From Nitrososphaera sp. (GTDB lineage: Archaea; Thermoproteota; Nitrososphaeria; Nitrososphaerales; Nitrososphaeraceae): a DNA stretch of 64,000 bases. The stretch covers positions 1 through 64,000 of the forward strand of contig JAJUFP010000009.1 of the NCBI GenBank assembly GCA_029263715.1. The letters run 5' to 3'. The number at the start of each line of letters is the position of its first letter. The stretch's first letter is position 1. A program made the translations under genes and the position numbers. Positions 36,610 to 45,451 of the stretch are shown here, one piece after another. Under the pieces are notes generated by a model. The model searched no databases. It saw only the letters and a program-made list of their open reading frames with translations, and was not told the origin of the DNA.

Positions 36610-37307
36610 CCGATGTTGCTGGCCCTGACAAGCTCAAACTCGTATAGGAGCTGGTCGTCTGGATCGTAGACCTCGGCCTTGACGGGAAACGGGACCTGGC
36701 GCGTCATCCATATCTTGCTGTCATTTTCTTTGAGCTTGTAGCCAAGAACATAGGAATCAAAAGAGCCGGCAGCTGTCTGCACGGTCTCTTGGCTTGTTAC
36801 CCTGACGGTGGTAGAAGACGAACCGTAGAATATCGTATCCCAGGGCGCGCCTACCACCAGGTACTTGTCGCGGCCGCCATAGTCCATGTCCCGGATGGCA
36901 AGGATGGACGACTCGACGGGCTCCAAGTACGGCCTGACTAATTCGTCAACCTGGCCTTCATTGGTTAGCTGCTTTGAAAGCATGATGACAAACTCTTTTG
37001 AAGAAGATGTACCGTTGACGACGTTAAACCTGGTATTCCAGCTGTCGTTTGCCTGGTCAAAGTCTATGGAAACCCTCCCATCGACCAGCGATGTCTGCGG
37101 CCCTCTGGCCGTCACGGTGTACTCAAGAGACATGCCGTCCTTGACGTTGGAGCCGACGACAAAAATGTCGCTCTCTGTAGGCGGGTTAAAGATAGAGGGG
37201 CCGCCACCAGAAAATCCGCCGCCAAACGCGATTATTGCTGTACTAACGCCAATACCAAGCGCCGACATTATGCCGACTGCCAGGAAGAACTGCTTTCTTG
37301 GGGTCAA
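36606..37307 (-). CDS. Membrane-anchored protein of unknown function
   Basis: The 233 residues start MTPRKQFFLAVGIMSALGIG, a basic N-terminus followed by one helix. The external part is beta-rich with many NxS/NxT sites. It contains VVGSNVKDGMSLEYTVT, then VVGAPWDTIFYGSSSTTVRVTS, and ends with VKAEVYDPDDQLLYEFELV. The fold looks like a lipocalin- or LolA-like half barrel, but this is a guess. There are no cysteines. It shares its N-terminal style with other small anchored proteins in this window. Confidence 0.65.
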   Translation of the reverse strand: MTPRKQFFLAVGIMSALGIGVSTAIIAFGGGFSGGGPSIFNPPTESDIFVVGSNVKDGMSLEYTVTARGPQTSLVDGRVSIDFDQANDSWNTRFNVVNGTSSSKEFVIMLSKQLTNEGQVDELVRPYLEPVESSILAIRDMDYGGRDKYLVVGAPWDTIFYGSSSTTVRVTSQETVQTAAGSFDSYVLGYKLKENDSKIWMTRQVPFPVKAEVYDPDDQLLYEFELVRASNIG

Positions 37308-37345
37308 CTATGGTGGTTCAGACTCCATCCCTATTTATAGAATTT

Positions 37346-37741
37346 CTAACTTGCCATCCTGATTATCCTGTCCCAAAGCTCATCTGGCACTGGCATGACT
37401 GAAAGCCTCGAGATCCTGACCAGCTCCCAGCTGGAAAACGCTTTGTCAGACTTGATCTGCTCCAGTGTGACAGGCTTGAGTCTGCGGGATGGCGCGACGT
37501 CCACGACTACCATTGATCTGTCCTTTGGGTCTGGATACGGATCGGAAACGATGTCCATGACACCTACGATCTGTTTTTCATCGCCAGTGTGGTAAAACAG
37601 GGCCTTGTCGCCTTTTCTGACGCCGCGCAGGTGCTTCAAGGCAAGGTTGTTAGCCACTCCGTCCCAGACTGTTCGGCCGTCCTTTTCAAGCTGAGAGTAG
37701 CTGTAGCTGGAAGGTTCCTGTTTAAAAAGCCAATACGCCAT
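37346..37741 (-). CDS. EVE-domain (PUA-like) protein
   Basis: From ATG 37741 the protein has 131 residues. It starts MAYWLFKQEPSSYSYSQLE and has WDGVANNLALKHLRGVRKGD and YHTGDEKQIVGVMDIVSDPYPDP, the defining strand pattern of the EVE family. EVE domains resemble YTH and ASCH and bind modified bases in DNA or RNA. A TATA-like AACTTATATG about 25 bases upstream supports this ATG over the one at 37765. It is divergent from truD, another modified-nucleotide enzyme. Confidence 0.9.
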   Translation of the reverse strand: MAYWLFKQEPSSYSYSQLEKDGRTVWDGVANNLALKHLRGVRKGDKALFYHTGDEKQIVGVMDIVSDPYPDPKDRSMVVVDVAPSRRLKPVTLEQIKSDKAFSSWELVRISRLSVMPVPDELWDRIIRMAS

Positions 37742-37805
37742 AACCGTGATTTGGCAACGAACCATATAAGTTACAAAGATAAAACAGGATGCGCAAGCAG
37801 GGTTG

Positions 37806-39056
37806 ATGAACCCTCCAAAGATAGACCGGCTGGCTGGAATTGAATGCTATTGCACAGATTTTGAGGGTATAGGGGGTTCTATAAAGCAGAACAGCGAGGG
37901 ATTCCGGGTCTCTGAACTGGTCGATGATTCGCTTCTCTCAAATGTCTCGCCAGCTTTTAGCGAATCGCACCGCTATCCGCTTTATGTTCTTGAAAAAGAG
38001 GGCATTGATTCGAACCACGCGATTATTGAAATTGAGCGCGAGTTGCACATCCGTCTGAAAGTGATGGGCATCAAGGATGCCAAGGCAGTGACAAGGCAGT
38101 ACGCCAGCACAGAAAGAACGTGGAAGAGCCCGCCGGCTAAATTGAACACCCGGCACACGAGGCTTGCGCTGCAGGGCTTTACAAAAAGGCCTCTTGGCAG
38201 AGAGTCGCTGCTTGGAAACCAGTTTGAGATAGCCATACACGGATACAAAAGATCTGACCTTGAAGACTTTGTGCCGCAGATGGGCAGAATCGGCAATTTC
38301 TACGGCCTGCAGCGGTTTGGAAGCGAAAGGCTGGTTACCCATCTCGTTGGCCGGGAGATAGTCCGGCGGAACTTCAAAAAGGCCGTCGAGATCCTGCTCT
38401 GCTACACAACAGAGTACGACTCGCCGGCAAGCAGGGAAATCCGGGCCAAGTGCCAGGATCCTGCCAACTACAGGCAAGTGCTAAAAGCCCTGCCGCGGGG
38501 CATGGATATAGAGCGCTACCTTTTATCGGCCCTGGTGGCCGGAAAAGACCACGTCTCGGTTCTCCGGGCAGTCCCGATAACGATAAGACGGCTGTTTGTC
38601 CAAGCCTACCAGGCCTACATCTTCAACCGCTGCCTAAGTCAGGTCATAATCAGCGGCCAAGATATCGTCAGTCCTGCTACCGGTGACCTCTGTTTTGAGA
38701 TGGAAGGACCTGCAGTGTTTGGTCGGGTCAGGAAATTCGACCCATCGTCGAATGCTTTGATGGTCCCGGCAGTAAGGATGGCCGGCTACACCTTTCAGGC
38801 CGGAAAAGGGCGTTTTGAAACCCTGACCAAGGAACTCATGGGGCAGGAAGGCGTCGTGGCAAAGGATTTCTACATAAAAGAGATGCAGGAGCTGAGCCAG
38901 CAGGGCGGATTTCGGCAGGCGCCCATATGGTGCAGGGATTTTTCCTACAGAAAGGATCCGCTGACCGTTTCGTTCAAGCTTCCCAAGGGCTCCTATGCAA
39001 CGATCCTGTTAAGAGAACTAATGAAGCCAGAAGACCCGATCGAAGCTGGCTTTTAG
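37806..39056 (+). CDS. truD: tRNA pseudouridine synthase TruD
   Basis: The 416-residue archaeal TruD shows the N-terminal signature GIGGSIKQNSEGFRVSEL, then FTKRPLGRESLLGNQF and the RFGSERLVTHLVGREIV segment. The TruD insertion domain and the conserved YQAYIFNRCLS, AGKDHVSVLRAVP and RDFSY segments follow. The family makes pseudouridine-13 in tRNA. The catalytic Asp lies within the KAVTR/NTRHTRLALQG-type core region but was not placed exactly. TTG at 37803 and ATG at 37806 are adjacent starts. Confidence 0.93.
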   Translation: MNPPKIDRLAGIECYCTDFEGIGGSIKQNSEGFRVSELVDDSLLSNVSPAFSESHRYPLYVLEKEGIDSNHAIIEIERELHIRLKVMGIKDAKAVTRQYASTERTWKSPPAKLNTRHTRLALQGFTKRPLGRESLLGNQFEIAIHGYKRSDLEDFVPQMGRIGNFYGLQRFGSERLVTHLVGREIVRRNFKKAVEILLCYTTEYDSPASREIRAKCQDPANYRQVLKALPRGMDIERYLLSALVAGKDHVSVLRAVPITIRRLFVQAYQAYIFNRCLSQVIISGQDIVSPATGDLCFEMEGPAVFGRVRKFDPSSNALMVPAVRMAGYTFQAGKGRFETLTKELMGQEGVVAKDFYIKEMQELSQQGGFRQAPIWCRDFSYRKDPLTVSFKLPKGSYATILLRELMKPEDPIEAGF

Positions 39057-39067
39057 TGACACGACAC

Positions 39068-39075
39068 AATATATA
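39068..39075 (+). promoter_or_regulatory. TATA box of the RecB/Cas4-like gene
   Basis: AATATATA lies about 27 bases before the ATG at 39099 and just after the truD stop, so the gene can be transcribed without a leader and independently of truD. Confidence 0.5.
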
Positions 39076-39098
39076 CCACCAAGTGGTATCGCGCCAAG

Positions 39099-39755
39099 AT
39101 GCTTGGAGATCGCAACCTGCGGGGGATGATAGAAAAGGCATTTGACAGGCTGTATGATGATCTTAGCATCAAAATAGACAAGACAAACAACGACAGGATC
39201 CATGCCTTGGAAGCCTCACTTTGTACCCGGCTTGCCTACTACGAAAGAAGGGATTCCATAGCACCTGATAACAATTCCAAGATCTCCATACTTTTGGGAA
39301 ACGGCCTACGACACGCCCTGAGCAACATCAAAGGAGAATACAGGGTGGATAACCTGACCCTTGAAGTAAACGCTGACATGATAATAGCCGACGAATTTGT
39401 CGTGCGCTTTGAAGTTGTGTCGCAGCTGCCAGAGATCCCGCACCCGAGGCACCTGCTGTATCTGAACGCCTGCCTGTTTGCCTTCAACAAAAACGATGGC
39501 TTCCTTATCTATATGGATGCCGAGGGCAAGACGGCAGAATTCTCTGTAACCAAAAACAACAGGATGTTTGAAGAAACCATCCGACGAGCAAGGGTGCTGA
39601 GCGCGCTTTTGAAGGAAAACAAGGTCCCCATCGTCGAGCCGTCAGACCTGTGCCTGCGCTGCAAATATTACGAACGATGCTTTGCCCGAGAGAAGATAAA
39701 GAGCTCCAGCGGCGACATACTGGCAGACATTTTCGGAAAATTATCGGGCAAGTGA
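39099..39755 (+). CDS. RecB/Cas4-like Fe-S protein with altered PD-(D/E)XK site
   Basis: The 218-residue protein follows the Cas4 plan. C42 is in SLCTRLAYYERR near the N-terminus, and three cysteines (C185, C188, C194) are in CLRCKYYERC near the C-terminus, together a [4Fe-4S] set. The nuclease core is there in outline: H72 as motif I, D93 in VNADMIIAD, and E105. The ExK lysine position holds V107 (FEVVSQ) and the QhxxY motif is only partly kept (HLLYLNA). It may therefore bind DNA or RNA without cutting. No cas gene or CRISPR array is nearby. Confidence 0.75.
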   Translation: MLGDRNLRGMIEKAFDRLYDDLSIKIDKTNNDRIHALEASLCTRLAYYERRDSIAPDNNSKISILLGNGLRHALSNIKGEYRVDNLTLEVNADMIIADEFVVRFEVVSQLPEIPHPRHLLYLNACLFAFNKNDGFLIYMDAEGKTAEFSVTKNNRMFEETIRRARVLSALLKENKVPIVEPSDLCLRCKYYERCFAREKIKSSSGDILADIFGKLSGK

Positions 39756-39763
39756 GAGGAGAA

Positions 39764-39904
39764 CTACTCCCCGCCGTGGCTGCTCTGGCTTTCGCTTGGA
39801 GTGTACCCGCTGCTGTACCTCCTTGCCCTTGTCCCAAATACTATGCCCGTAAGGATCGCGAACATTCCTATGGTCACACCGAACATGAATAGTTCTTCTG
39901 ACAT
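39764..39904 (-). CDS. Small single-helix membrane protein (46 aa)
   Basis: The frame encodes MSEELFMFGVTIGMFAILTG then a short helix end and a polar Ser/Gln tail, with the basic stretch TRARRYSSGY after the helix. Charge placement fits a protein with its N-terminus outside. Its length and layout are like those of the 51-residue protein at 14628-14783, though no sequence identity is clear. The 3' end is convergent with the RecB/Cas4-like gene, nine bases away. Confidence 0.55.
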   Translation of the reverse strand: MSEELFMFGVTIGMFAILTGIVFGTRARRYSSGYTPSESQSSHGGE

Positions 39905-40191
39905 GCGGTGAACGTTAGCTCAAAAGTTATTATCTTTATCGGTATGGTGCAGCGCACTTGATGATATTATCATAAAATGAAGAGATTCTATGACAATGAT
40001 ATTTTTGATGAAAAGGTTCAAAAACTAATATTTTTTGTGTATTTTGGTCAAGTATTTTAGCATGATCGATTCGGTGGTGTGGCGTTCAAAATCTATCTGT
40101 AAAACGTTGCATATGCAGGCTGTCTAAAAAGAGTCGTGGATTCAAAAAGATCCCATTGGTAAAAAGTTCGAGTCTTCAATTACTAATATAA
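39905..40191. other. AT-rich intergenic region
   Basis: These 287 bases hold no convincing gene. A short imperfect dyad TGATGATATTATCA lies at about 39961-39974, and a T-rich stretch follows at about 40030. The region carries the promoters of the small membrane protein and of the copper oxidase-like gene. Confidence 0.4.
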
Positions 40192-41772
40192 TTGAGGACT
40201 CTACTATTGACATTGAGTTCCACCTGTAGTAAAGAGGATCTTGGCGAATGGGAAATAATTCAACCACACTTCAAACATCTACCAGTACACGTGGCATTAC
40301 TTCATAATGGAAAAGTTTTGGCGTTTGGTGGCTCCGGCAACGACCCATCCAAACTAAGAAGATGGGACAAACCAGAAATCTTTGAACCTGATTATTCCGG
40401 TCAATCAGACGGACAAGTCTATGAAATTTCTGACGACGGAATAGAAGGCGACGTTTTCTGCGTAGGCCATGCTTTTCTACCGGATGGCAAATTGCTTCTT
40501 GCAGGAGGAACATTTCAGTACGACGGAATATTTGGAAGACCGTTTCCTCTGATACCGTTCTCGGGTCTTGAGCATGCCTACGTTTTTGATCCCGAGGACC
40601 TCAGTTGGACTAGACTTAAAAACATGAGATATGGGAGGTGGTACCCAACATGTGTGATGCTTCCAGACGGCCGAATCGCAACCTTTGGAGGGCTCACGAA
40701 ATGGCCTCCGTGGGTGTTCTTGCCTTTCCATGAAGTTTATTCCGACAAAGACAAAGGTTGGCAACGGCTGCGGGGAGGCGACAAGTTCTTTCCACTTTAT
40801 CCACGGATTCACCTGCTGCCAAATGGAGAGTTGTTTTACGCAGGTTCGTACAACACTCACCTCACCTTCCCGTTCTCATTGTGGGGTTTCAGGATAGCTA
40901 CTTTTAACATGGCAGAAAGAAGATGGAAGCCCCTGCCGCATCCAAGGGAGCTGCACAGACAAGAGGGAACCACGGTACTGCTTCCACTCCTTCCTCCTGA
41001 CTACAAGGCTCGTGTTCTCCTAATCGGCGGAGGGGATACTCTGGCAAATCACGCCACAAACACAGTCGAGATGATCGATTTCTCAGAACCAGATCCCCAG
41101 TACAGAACAATTGGTCCGATGAAACATGAACGGTATTATGTGTATCCGGTGTTGCTGCCGGACCAGAACGTACTTGTCTTGGGAGGCAAAGTAGGTCAGC
41201 ATGGCCATAATGACGATACTCATGATTGTGTTGAGGAAGAACCAGGGGAAATAAAACCCGACAAAGACGCGATTCTTGAACCGGAGATCTTTATAACAAA
41301 TGAAGGAAAATGGAAACCTTTAGCTGAGATGAAAATCGCCAGGCTGTATCATTCAAACGCCCTTCTCTTGCCTGATGGAAGGGTGATGGCGGCAGGAAGC
41401 AACCCCATGCGAAAATGCAATGAGCTGCGTATAGAGATATTCAAACCGCCATATCTTTGTAAAGGAAAGGAGCGCCCCGTTGTATCAAGGAGCCCCAAGA
41501 TAATAGACTATGGGCAGACCTTTGAGATCGAAACCGAAAATGCAGATGAAATCAAAGCAGTCGGGCTAATCAGACCTTCATCAACCACACATTGTCTTAA
41601 CACCGAGCAAAGGTACGTTGGTTTAGATTTTAGCTGTAAAAGCACGAACGGTTTGCTGGTCAATGTTCCAACCAACAGGAATCTGTTGCCGCCCGGCTAC
41701 TACATGTTGTTCATAGTAAACTATGATGACATACCATGCGTAGCACCTTTTGTTAGGGTAATTGGATTGTAA
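40192..41772 (+). CDS. Copper radical oxidase-like protein (galactose/glyoxal oxidase family)
   Basis: The 526 residues form a kelch-type propeller with repeats like LHNGKVLAFGG, LPDGKLLLAGG and LPDGRIATFGG. An early-set Ig-like C-terminal domain (DUF1929) follows. The five residues of the glyoxal oxidase copper site are all in place: C90 (VFCVGH) and Y151 (GRWYPTC) for the Cys-Tyr cofactor, Y386-H387 (RLYHSNALLLPDGRV) and H467 (THCLNTEQR). Spacing is close to that of fungal glyoxal oxidase. The family oxidises aldehydes or alcohols to make H2O2. No signal peptide follows the TTG start, and a Cys at residue 12 is not in a lipobox. Confidence 0.82.
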   Translation: MRTLLLTLSSTCSKEDLGEWEIIQPHFKHLPVHVALLHNGKVLAFGGSGNDPSKLRRWDKPEIFEPDYSGQSDGQVYEISDDGIEGDVFCVGHAFLPDGKLLLAGGTFQYDGIFGRPFPLIPFSGLEHAYVFDPEDLSWTRLKNMRYGRWYPTCVMLPDGRIATFGGLTKWPPWVFLPFHEVYSDKDKGWQRLRGGDKFFPLYPRIHLLPNGELFYAGSYNTHLTFPFSLWGFRIATFNMAERRWKPLPHPRELHRQEGTTVLLPLLPPDYKARVLLIGGGDTLANHATNTVEMIDFSEPDPQYRTIGPMKHERYYVYPVLLPDQNVLVLGGKVGQHGHNDDTHDCVEEEPGEIKPDKDAILEPEIFITNEGKWKPLAEMKIARLYHSNALLLPDGRVMAAGSNPMRKCNELRIEIFKPPYLCKGKERPVVSRSPKIIDYGQTFEIETENADEIKAVGLIRPSSTTHCLNTEQRYVGLDFSCKSTNGLLVNVPTNRNLLPPGYYMLFIVNYDDIPCVAPFVRVIGL

Positions 41773-41783
41773 TGTCAAAAATG

Positions 41784-42329
41784 TCAGGGGAACGTCAGTT
41801 GAAATTCCTTTTCCTCTGCTGTCGTCTGAAGGTTTGCGGCAGTCAACCTGTATGAGTAAGTGCCTTCTATGACGTAGCTGGCGTTACCTGAAACCATCTT
41901 GTCCCATGCCGACCCTATCTGGCTGTTCCTGACGGCCGTCTCTGTGTCCCTGACGGTAAGGGTAGTACCAGCAACTATTGGGAAAAGTTCACCCTGCGAA
42001 CTCACGAACCCTTCGGCGCTCTGGCCTACGTCGCCTATCGTCACATGAGATTCATCGACATAGATGTTGTAGTGAATTGTCTCCAGTAAAAGGGTGGCCT
42101 GGTTGGGGTTGTCCAATGTAAATGTGATCTGAACGTTAGCATTCTTGTCATCGAGCTTGGTTACCGTGATGTCCTTTACTGCAATAGGCGGGGCTACAAT
42201 TGCTGTTTCCCGCGGGGCGTTTGGTTGCTGACCTCCGGAGAAAATATTTCCCATGACAAAAAACATCGCCACGGCCACGGCAGCTATGCCTCCGGCGGCA
42301 GCGTAGATAATCTTGGTATTCACGATCAA
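41784..42329 (-). CDS. Anchored LEA-2/WHy-type protein
   Basis: The 181 residues have one N-terminal helix (about residues 8-27) and then a single LEA14/WHy-like beta-sandwich. The pattern is ITVTKLDDKNANVQITFTLDN, LETIHYNIYVD and TLTVRDTET, followed by YVIEGTYSYRLTA. These domains are linked to desiccation and stress tolerance in plants and occur widely in archaea, where their role is unknown. The domain would lie outside the membrane. It is convergent with the copper oxidase-like gene, with 11 bases between the stops. Confidence 0.7.
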   Translation of the reverse strand: MIVNTKIIYAAAGGIAAVAVAMFFVMGNIFSGGQQPNAPRETAIVAPPIAVKDITVTKLDDKNANVQITFTLDNPNQATLLLETIHYNIYVDESHVTIGDVGQSAEGFVSSQGELFPIVAGTTLTVRDTETAVRNSQIGSAWDKMVSGNASYVIEGTYSYRLTAANLQTTAEEKEFQLTFP

Positions 42330-42412
42330 AATTCATTCGGCCAGTCTTCTGTTTAAATCTGTCGTTTGGTGCACAAGGATTATACTTTACTTTCTGTTAG
42401 CAGTCAGCAGAT

Positions 42413-42730
42413 TTGCAGTATCATAAGGCAGCCCATCTAGGCAAGGAAAGGGCGCAAAAAGCCCAGATGAAGCTCTTTGACTATACGGGCTTTGCAATGC
42501 TAACATACACCATAAAGCAGTCTACAGGTGGATTTGAACCGGTGGGAGAAGAAGAGCTGGCGGCCAGGATGACCCGTGGAGACGAAGCCATGCTGTTTAT
42601 CTGTGACAAGGACGGATACGCTAAAGCCCAGTCAAAGCCCATGCCCCTAGACAAGGGCGAAGAAATATTCAAAAAAATGCTGGCCGACGGAATGCAGGAG
42701 TATTCCGGAACCATCAGAACCGTTTCCTAG
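42413..42730 (+). CDS. Hypothetical small soluble protein
   Basis: The 105-residue frame opens with TTG 42413. A TATA-like TTATACTTTA about 30 bases before it supports this over the ATG at 42467. The likely core is YTIKQSTGGFEPVGEEELAAR and MLFICDKDGYAKAQSKPM. No motif was recognised. Its stop overlaps that of pyrH on the other strand by four bases. Confidence 0.55.
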   Translation: MQYHKAAHLGKERAQKAQMKLFDYTGFAMLTYTIKQSTGGFEPVGEEELAARMTRGDEAMLFICDKDGYAKAQSKPMPLDKGEEIFKKMLADGMQEYSGTIRTVS

Positions 42731-43410
42731 ACGATGATGCGCGTTCCTGCAGACGCGCCCTTGATTATGACGTCTTTGATGATGTCCGGCTCGGACCTCA
42801 GCACAGTGGTGGGGATCTTGGACCTTTCAATGACTTTCAGGGCCACGATATCCATCAAATCATAACCGCCGGCCGAAGAATTCTCACTTCCAAGCAATTC
42901 CAAGCACTGCTTGACAGTGATCTCCTTGAATAACTTGGCCTTCTTGTTGGACCGGGGATCAGAATCGTATATGCCATCAACATCGGTGGCATTTACAAAC
43001 CTTGAAGCGCCGATCTTCTCTGCTATCAGGGCCGCCGTGGCGTTGGTGCTCTGGCCGGGGTGCAGGCCGCCGGATACTATTATCCTGCCGCTTTCAATAG
43101 CCTGGGTCACTTCCTCAAGGTCCTTTGGAACAGCAGGGTATGCCTTGCGACCAAGGGCTGCAATTAGCAGTTTGGCGTTCAGCCTTGAAACCTCGATTCC
43201 CATGATGTCAAGGCTTGCCTCGTCCTGACCAAGACTCCTTGCAATATCGATGTAGTGGCGCGCTACCTTGCCACCACCGGCCACCACCACGACTTGGGCC
43301 TTGCTGTCGATATCGGAAAGCATCTTTGCGTATCTCTTCAGTTCATCTCCTGTTTCAGCACTGAAAACCTTGCCGCTAAGCTTGATTACGACGCGCTTTT
43401 TATCGGCCAT
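42727..43410 (-). CDS. pyrH: Uridylate kinase
   Basis: From ATG 43410 the protein has 227 residues of the amino acid kinase fold, of the archaeal UMP kinase type. KLSGKVF at the start, VVVAGGGKVARHYIDIAR, NATAALIAEKIGA, NATDVDGIYDSDPR and the DLMDIVALKVIERS region are all present. It phosphorylates UMP with ATP. The start overlaps the HD protein stop by 11 bases. Upstream of that lies tmk in the same direction, so the three form a nucleotide operon. Confidence 0.95.
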   Translation of the reverse strand: MADKKRVVIKLSGKVFSAETGDELKRYAKMLSDIDSKAQVVVVAGGGKVARHYIDIARSLGQDEASLDIMGIEVSRLNAKLLIAALGRKAYPAVPKDLEEVTQAIESGRIIVSGGLHPGQSTNATAALIAEKIGASRFVNATDVDGIYDSDPRSNKKAKLFKEITVKQCLELLGSENSSAGGYDLMDIVALKVIERSKIPTTVLRSEPDIIKDVIIKGASAGTRIIV

Positions 43411-44665
43411 GCTGCTTCCACACTCCCATGTACAGGGACTCCTGATCGCCAAGCACCTTTTTAACAGATCGTTCCACGGCCTGCCTGTTCTCGGCGGTGG
43501 TGTAGACCCGCAGCATGTCAAAAAAGCCGGAGATGGACTCAACGAGGGGGATCTCTGATACCGGCATCTCGTAGACGCCGGTCTTGTCGCTTACAAGAAC
43601 GGAATACATCTCGTCCTTGCTCGGTGTCAAAGGCATGGAAGGAGCCCGGGAGGCGTCGACAAAAACAAAACTGCTGTCAATGCCTGCATGATCTGCTATC
43701 TCTGATTCAAGCGCCCGCAGGGTCTTCCTGTCCACACGCTTGCGGCGGTCTCGCTTGTGAAGTATCTTTTCATAAACGCATTTGAGCAGCCGCCGGTCTC
43801 TGTAGTCTATGGCAAGCCTGGCTGCAAAATTGCGATCACCAAGCGCACATATGCGTTCAAGCGTGGCCTCGTCGGTAAGGCTGAGATAGTTCTCAAGCGA
43901 GGCATCGGTGAGCTTGAGGTGTTCGTCGGCGGCAATCATGGAATGCAGAAGCATCACCTCTGCCGATCTCACGGTCTTGTGAAAGTACACGGCCTTGAAC
44001 ATCTCGTACCTGGAGATAAGCATGGATTCTAGCGAGTTGAGGGCAGACCTGTCGATGACAAGGCGGTTGTTTGCAACCTCCATCGAGCTGACAAGGCGGT
44101 GATAGTCTATCTTACCATACTCTGCACCAGTGAAAAAAGAGTCGCGCGGCAGGTAATCCATGATGTCTGCAGAAAGGCCGCCGGATATGATCTCGTTAAG
44201 AAAGCCCACCTTGGACTGGCCAAAAGACAGGCTGGATATCAAGTCGGGATTCTGGCCATTCTTTTGCAGGACATCGGCTATCGCACTCTTGGTAATTATC
44301 TTCTTTCCAATCTCCTCGTGGTTTGTGCTGGATTTGGTTTCAAGCACTTCCTCAAACAGATGTGAGAACGGCCCATGACCTATATCGTGCAGCAGGGCGG
44401 CAAGCCTCAGCTCCTGGACCGTATCTGCATTATCGATGTACCCCTTGGACAGCAAGCTTTCCCCCGCAAGGCCGGCGATGTGCATGGCCCCAAGGGAATG
44501 TTCAAAACGCGAGTGCTGGGCGCTTGGATAGACAAGGTGGGCTCCCGCCAGCTGACGTATCCGCCTCAGCCGCTGGAAAGCGGGGTTATCGATGACATCT
44601 TTTTCCACGCCAGAAAAACGAATATACCGATGGACCGGATCGGTTATCTCGCCTGCAAAATCCAT
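43400..44665 (-). CDS. HD-domain phosphohydrolase (SAMHD1/dGTPase-like)
   Basis: The 421-residue protein has FQRLRRIRQLAGAHLVYPSAQHSRFEHSLGA-type entry (H56), the HD pair H93-D94 in ALLHDIGHGPFSH, and later YFHKTVRSAEVMLLH. It resembles the dNTP triphosphohydrolases of the SAMHD1/YpgQ/dGTPase group, which remove triphosphate from dNTPs. The real substrate is inferred from the neighbours, thymidylate kinase and UMP kinase. No SAM or nucleic-acid domain is attached. Confidence 0.88.
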   Translation of the reverse strand: MDFAGEITDPVHRYIRFSGVEKDVIDNPAFQRLRRIRQLAGAHLVYPSAQHSRFEHSLGAMHIAGLAGESLLSKGYIDNADTVQELRLAALLHDIGHGPFSHLFEEVLETKSSTNHEEIGKKIITKSAIADVLQKNGQNPDLISSLSFGQSKVGFLNEIISGGLSADIMDYLPRDSFFTGAEYGKIDYHRLVSSMEVANNRLVIDRSALNSLESMLISRYEMFKAVYFHKTVRSAEVMLLHSMIAADEHLKLTDASLENYLSLTDEATLERICALGDRNFAARLAIDYRDRRLLKCVYEKILHKRDRRKRVDRKTLRALESEIADHAGIDSSFVFVDASRAPSMPLTPSKDEMYSVLVSDKTGVYEMPVSEIPLVESISGFFDMLRVYTTAENRQAVERSVKKVLGDQESLYMGVWKQHGR

Positions 44666-44692
44666 TGATGACGTTAAATGGAAACAGCCAAC

Positions 44693-45307
44693 TTAAATTT
44701 TCAGTGTTTTTTTGACGATCTTTAGGATCTCTTGATGAACCTGTTCCTTACTTTTTGAGCCGTCTATTACCTTCCACTTGAATTGTTTGGAAAACTTGAC
44801 ATAATTTTTGTAGGCCTGTAAAGCCAGCTTTGGATCTGTTTCAAAGGCATCGGGCATTTCGTTCCTGTCTTTTGAGACGCTTGGACTGACAAGCAAGAGC
44901 AATACCAGATCCTCCTTGGGCAGACCCTTGTCAAGCTTGAGGAGCCAGTTTAGATCCATGCCGTTTGCCACGCCGTAGGCAAGATTGGACTGATAGTAGC
45001 GGTTCATTACCACGATGGTGCCGTTCTCAAGCATGCTCTCGATCTCTTTTTTCTTCTCCCATCTGTTGGCCGAAAAGAGCAGGTGCTTGACCTCTACAGG
45101 ATAGTCGCGCTTGCCGTCAAGAAATGCCCTTATCTCCATCCCAATGGGGGTTGTATAGTCCGGAAAGTCCAGAACAACGCAGATCTTGCCCTGCGCCTTG
45201 AGGGATTCCTGCAGCATGCGGGACTGGGTAGTCTTGCCGGCCTTGTCGGTTCCCTCTATTACGATGATCTTGCCCTTTGCCACCGCCTTGGTCAAGGCAT
45301 GCATCAA
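44693..45307 (-). CDS. tmk: Thymidylate kinase
   Basis: The 204-residue P-loop kinase has GTDKAGKTTQSRML (G19-T26), then NRYYQSNLAYGVANG as the substrate-binding segment and a LID-like region LVSPSVSKDRNEMPDAF. The usual DRY motif is NRY here, a small change that may affect the dTMP-contacting Asp. It makes dTDP from dTMP. It lies upstream of the HD protein and pyrH in the same direction. Confidence 0.93.
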   Translation of the reverse strand: MMHALTKAVAKGKIIVIEGTDKAGKTTQSRMLQESLKAQGKICVVLDFPDYTTPIGMEIRAFLDGKRDYPVEVKHLLFSANRWEKKKEIESMLENGTIVVMNRYYQSNLAYGVANGMDLNWLLKLDKGLPKEDLVLLLLVSPSVSKDRNEMPDAFETDPKLALQAYKNYVKFSKQFKWKVIDGSKSKEQVHQEILKIVKKTLKI

Positions 45308-45451
45308 TAAAAAGATGTTGAATAATTTCTACAAAAGCCGGTTTGTGGGATTTTACATTGTTCGATGGCAAAAGATTTTTAGCCGAAAACCAACAAATTA
45401 AAATATTATCTGCCGTGTTAAAAAATGAGGTTCCAGCCAGGGCGATAACAT

